Shown here piece after piece: positions 62,614 to 64,000 of a DNA stretch of 64,000 nucleotides (positions are counted from its first letter, which is position 1; the number at the start of each line of letters is the position of its first letter). The stretch spans positions 900,416 through 964,415 of the forward strand of contig NZ_BDUD01000001.1 in the NCBI RefSeq assembly GCF_003113895.1. Reading direction: 5' to 3'. The notes below the pieces were generated by a model that searched no databases, was not told the DNA's origin, and saw nothing but the letters and a program-made list of their open reading frames with translations. The position numbers were made by a program, and so were the translations under genes. This DNA is from Nostoc commune NIES-4072 (GTDB lineage Bacteria > Cyanobacteriota > Cyanobacteriia > Cyanobacteriales > Nostocaceae).

Positions 62614-63786
62614 ATGCAATTAATCTCTAGAGAGGAAATAAAGACATTAATAGAACAACCAAAAGGAAATTGTGTTTCAATTTATATGCCAACGCACACA
62701 GCCGGGCCAGAAGTGCGACAAAACCCAATTCGCTTTAAAAATTTAATCAGGGAAGCAGAGGCTCGTTTAATTGATGCGGGTTTGGAGGAGGAAGATGCGA
62801 TCGCATTGTTAGAAAAATCCCAGGAAATTGATACCCAAGAGTTTTGGGAGCAAATCGGAGAGCAAGGGCTGGCGATTTTTATTTCTGACAATATTTTTCG
62901 CTATTATCCCCTACCAATAGATTTTCAAGAGTTGGTTGTCGTTACAGACCGATTTCACATCAAACCACTGCTACCAATTTTAAATGGTAATGGTCGCTTC
63001 TATATACTGGCTTTGAGCCAACAAGATGTCAGGTTCTTTGAAGGAACACGCTACAGCGTCAAAGAGGTAGAAGTAGAAAATCTCCCTAAAAGTCTAGATG
63101 AAGCTTTGCAAAGAGACGATACTGCTAAAGAAGGTCAGTTTCGCATCGCCACATCAAAAGGGGGAACCTCCAATCCTTTTTCGCAACCAGGTACGTTTCA
63201 CGGACAGGGAAGCCCTGACCGGGATAAACACCAAGAAGACATCCTCCAATTCTTTCAAATTGTCGATCGCGCATTACACGATAAACTGAAATTGCAAAAA
63301 GCGCCTTTGGTGCTGGCTGGGGTAGAGTATCTCTTGCCTCTGTATAGACAGGCGAATACTTACCAGCATTTGATGGATGAAGCTATCACTGGTAATCCAG
63401 AAATTCTCAGCGCCCAAGAGTTACATGACCAAGCTTGGCCGATTGTCGAGGCTGATTTCCAAAAGTCACAGCAAGCAGTTTTGGAGCAATTTCACGAATT
63501 GTTTGGCGGTGATACTGGCAAAGCATCTAACAACCTCGAAGAAGTTGTCTCAGCCGCTTATTACCAACGAGTGGATTCATTACTAGTTGCAGTTGGTCAG
63601 CAACAGTGGGGTTTATTCGATCCAAGCTCAGAAACGGTTTATTTGCACCCAGAAAAAGAAACTGGTGATGAGGATTTGTTGGATTTTGTCGCTGCTCATA
63701 CTTTATTAAACGGTGGCACGGTTTACGCTGTTCCCTTTGAAAAGATTCCATATAGCACAGCCGTTGCCGCAATTTACCGATATTGA
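62614..63786 (+). CDS. BaeRF-type (archaeo-eukaryotic release-factor-like) protein
   Basis: 390 residues, soluble. The N-terminus (CVSIYMPTHTAGPEVRQNPIRFKNLIREAE) and the later LALSQQDVRFFEGTRYSVKEVEVENLP match the BaeRF family related to archaeo-eukaryotic release factor 1. The C-terminal part (LVAVGQQQWGLFDP, AAHTLLNGGTVYAVPFEKIP) is like an eRF1 domain 3/L7Ae fold. Bacterial members are thought to act in ribosome rescue or stress, but this is unproven. An AGGAGG-type site (AGGAGGAATATA) precedes the ATG at 62614. Confidence 0.85.
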   Translation: MQLISREEIKTLIEQPKGNCVSIYMPTHTAGPEVRQNPIRFKNLIREAEARLIDAGLEEEDAIALLEKSQEIDTQEFWEQIGEQGLAIFISDNIFRYYPLPIDFQELVVVTDRFHIKPLLPILNGNGRFYILALSQQDVRFFEGTRYSVKEVEVENLPKSLDEALQRDDTAKEGQFRIATSKGGTSNPFSQPGTFHGQGSPDRDKHQEDILQFFQIVDRALHDKLKLQKAPLVLAGVEYLLPLYRQANTYQHLMDEAITGNPEILSAQELHDQAWPIVEADFQKSQQAVLEQFHELFGGDTGKASNNLEEVVSAAYYQRVDSLLVAVGQQQWGLFDPSSETVYLHPEKETGDEDLLDFVAAHTLLNGGTVYAVPFEKIPYSTAVAAIYRY

Positions 63787-63921
63787 CATTTTGATGGTGT
63801 TGTATAAAGTTGAATGTGCTATATACAACACCAACGATGATTACTATTCACTCCTTTAGAAGTCTGTGGGTGTTATATAAGAGGAAGCAAATACACACTT
63901 ACGGATTCAGGAGACCGACTT

Positions 63922-64000
63922 TTGAACAGGCTGCAACGATTAACCCTTAACGGATTCAAGTCTATTAAGGCGATGGATCTTGAGTTGCATCCTTTAAATA
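63922..64000 (+). CDS. AAA ATPase (RecF/SMC-like), start only
   Basis: 26 codons before the window ends: LNRLQRLTLNGFKSIKAMDL. The pattern IxLxNFKSIxxxDLxL is the N-terminal beta-hairpin of RecF/SMC-like AAA ATPases. The start is TTG at 63922 with AGGAG (63909-63913) 8 nt upstream. It is too short to name further. Confidence 0.7.
   Translation, partial: MNRLQRLTLNGFKSIKAMDLELHPLN

Overview
The window looks like chromosome from a filamentous, heterocyst-forming cyanobacterium of the Nostoc/Anabaena group. The evidence is the abundance of the HIP1 octamer GCGATCGC, families of 7-bp tandem repeats (CTAACTC, CAATGCC, ATTGGGC types), the rbp-rpsU pair, the flv4-psiE-flv2 operon, pentapeptide-repeat proteins and WD40/STAND and TPR genes. 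I saw no rRNA gene, no convincing tRNA and no CRISPR array.

Layout. 0-1.4 kb: an M41-like zinc peptidase, then a DUF2945 gene and a DUF3140 gene whose 3' end is lost. 1.6-11 kb: a chemosensory locus. cheA-cheW-mcp-cheB-cheR runs leftward and, across an 0.8 kb repeat-rich gap, a CheY-like regulator, a CheC-like phosphatase and a hybrid histidine kinase run rightward. 11-18 kb: a GNAT protein, then a zone built around purU in which the last 18-20 codons of purU plus the stop codon occur three times in direct orientation. The copies bracket one segment with a peptidoglycan-binding protein and a FUSC membrane protein, and a second with a dynamin-like GTPase remnant and a pentapeptide protein. 17.4-21.8 kb: a Gld-type ABC transporter operon (ATPase, permease, GldG-like, DUF4340).

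22-31 kb is the most unusual accessory region. A LanM-type lanthipeptide synthetase has an intact-looking dehydratase half but has lost most zinc ligands of its cyclase half. It faces a 161-residue protein with an ELxDEELELIAG-type leader and no cysteine at all. Next comes a two-gene operon: a CHAT (caspase-like) protease and an nSTAND NTPase with 14 almost identical WD40 repeats. The two proteins carry the same short QGEVKGxQVGDHN motif, C-terminal in the protease and N-terminal in the NTPase. This is the arrangement expected of amyloid (RHIM-like) signalling between a receptor and a cell-death effector, and it is the best candidate for an exciting system here.

31-45 kb: flv4-psiE-flv2 (photoprotective flavodiiron proteins), a PLP-dependent deaminase/desulfhydrase, a 5'-truncated DUF262-HNH nuclease, a coiled-coil/TPR membrane protein, a pentapeptide protein, a 21-bp tandem array and tldD. 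45-50 kb: rbp and rpsU, a gene-poor stretch, a deletion derivative of an IS1634-like element with perfect 22-bp inverted repeats, an alpha/beta-hydrolase-fold protein lacking the usual nucleophile, and a yefM-yoeB toxin-antitoxin pair with a palindromic operator. 50-56 kb: polysaccharide/glycolipid genes (a nucleotidyltransferase-phosphomannomutase fusion, a GT39-like transferase, GT2-GtrA). 57-60.5 kb: a wrecked cobalt/nickel ECF transporter operon. cbiM is fused by deletion to cbiQ at a HIP1 site, cbiQ is split by an IS200/IS605 element with tnpA and tnpB, and cbiO follows. 60.5-64 kb: a lipoprotein, a DUF1361 membrane protein, a BaeRF-type protein and the start of an AAA ATPase gene cut by the window end.
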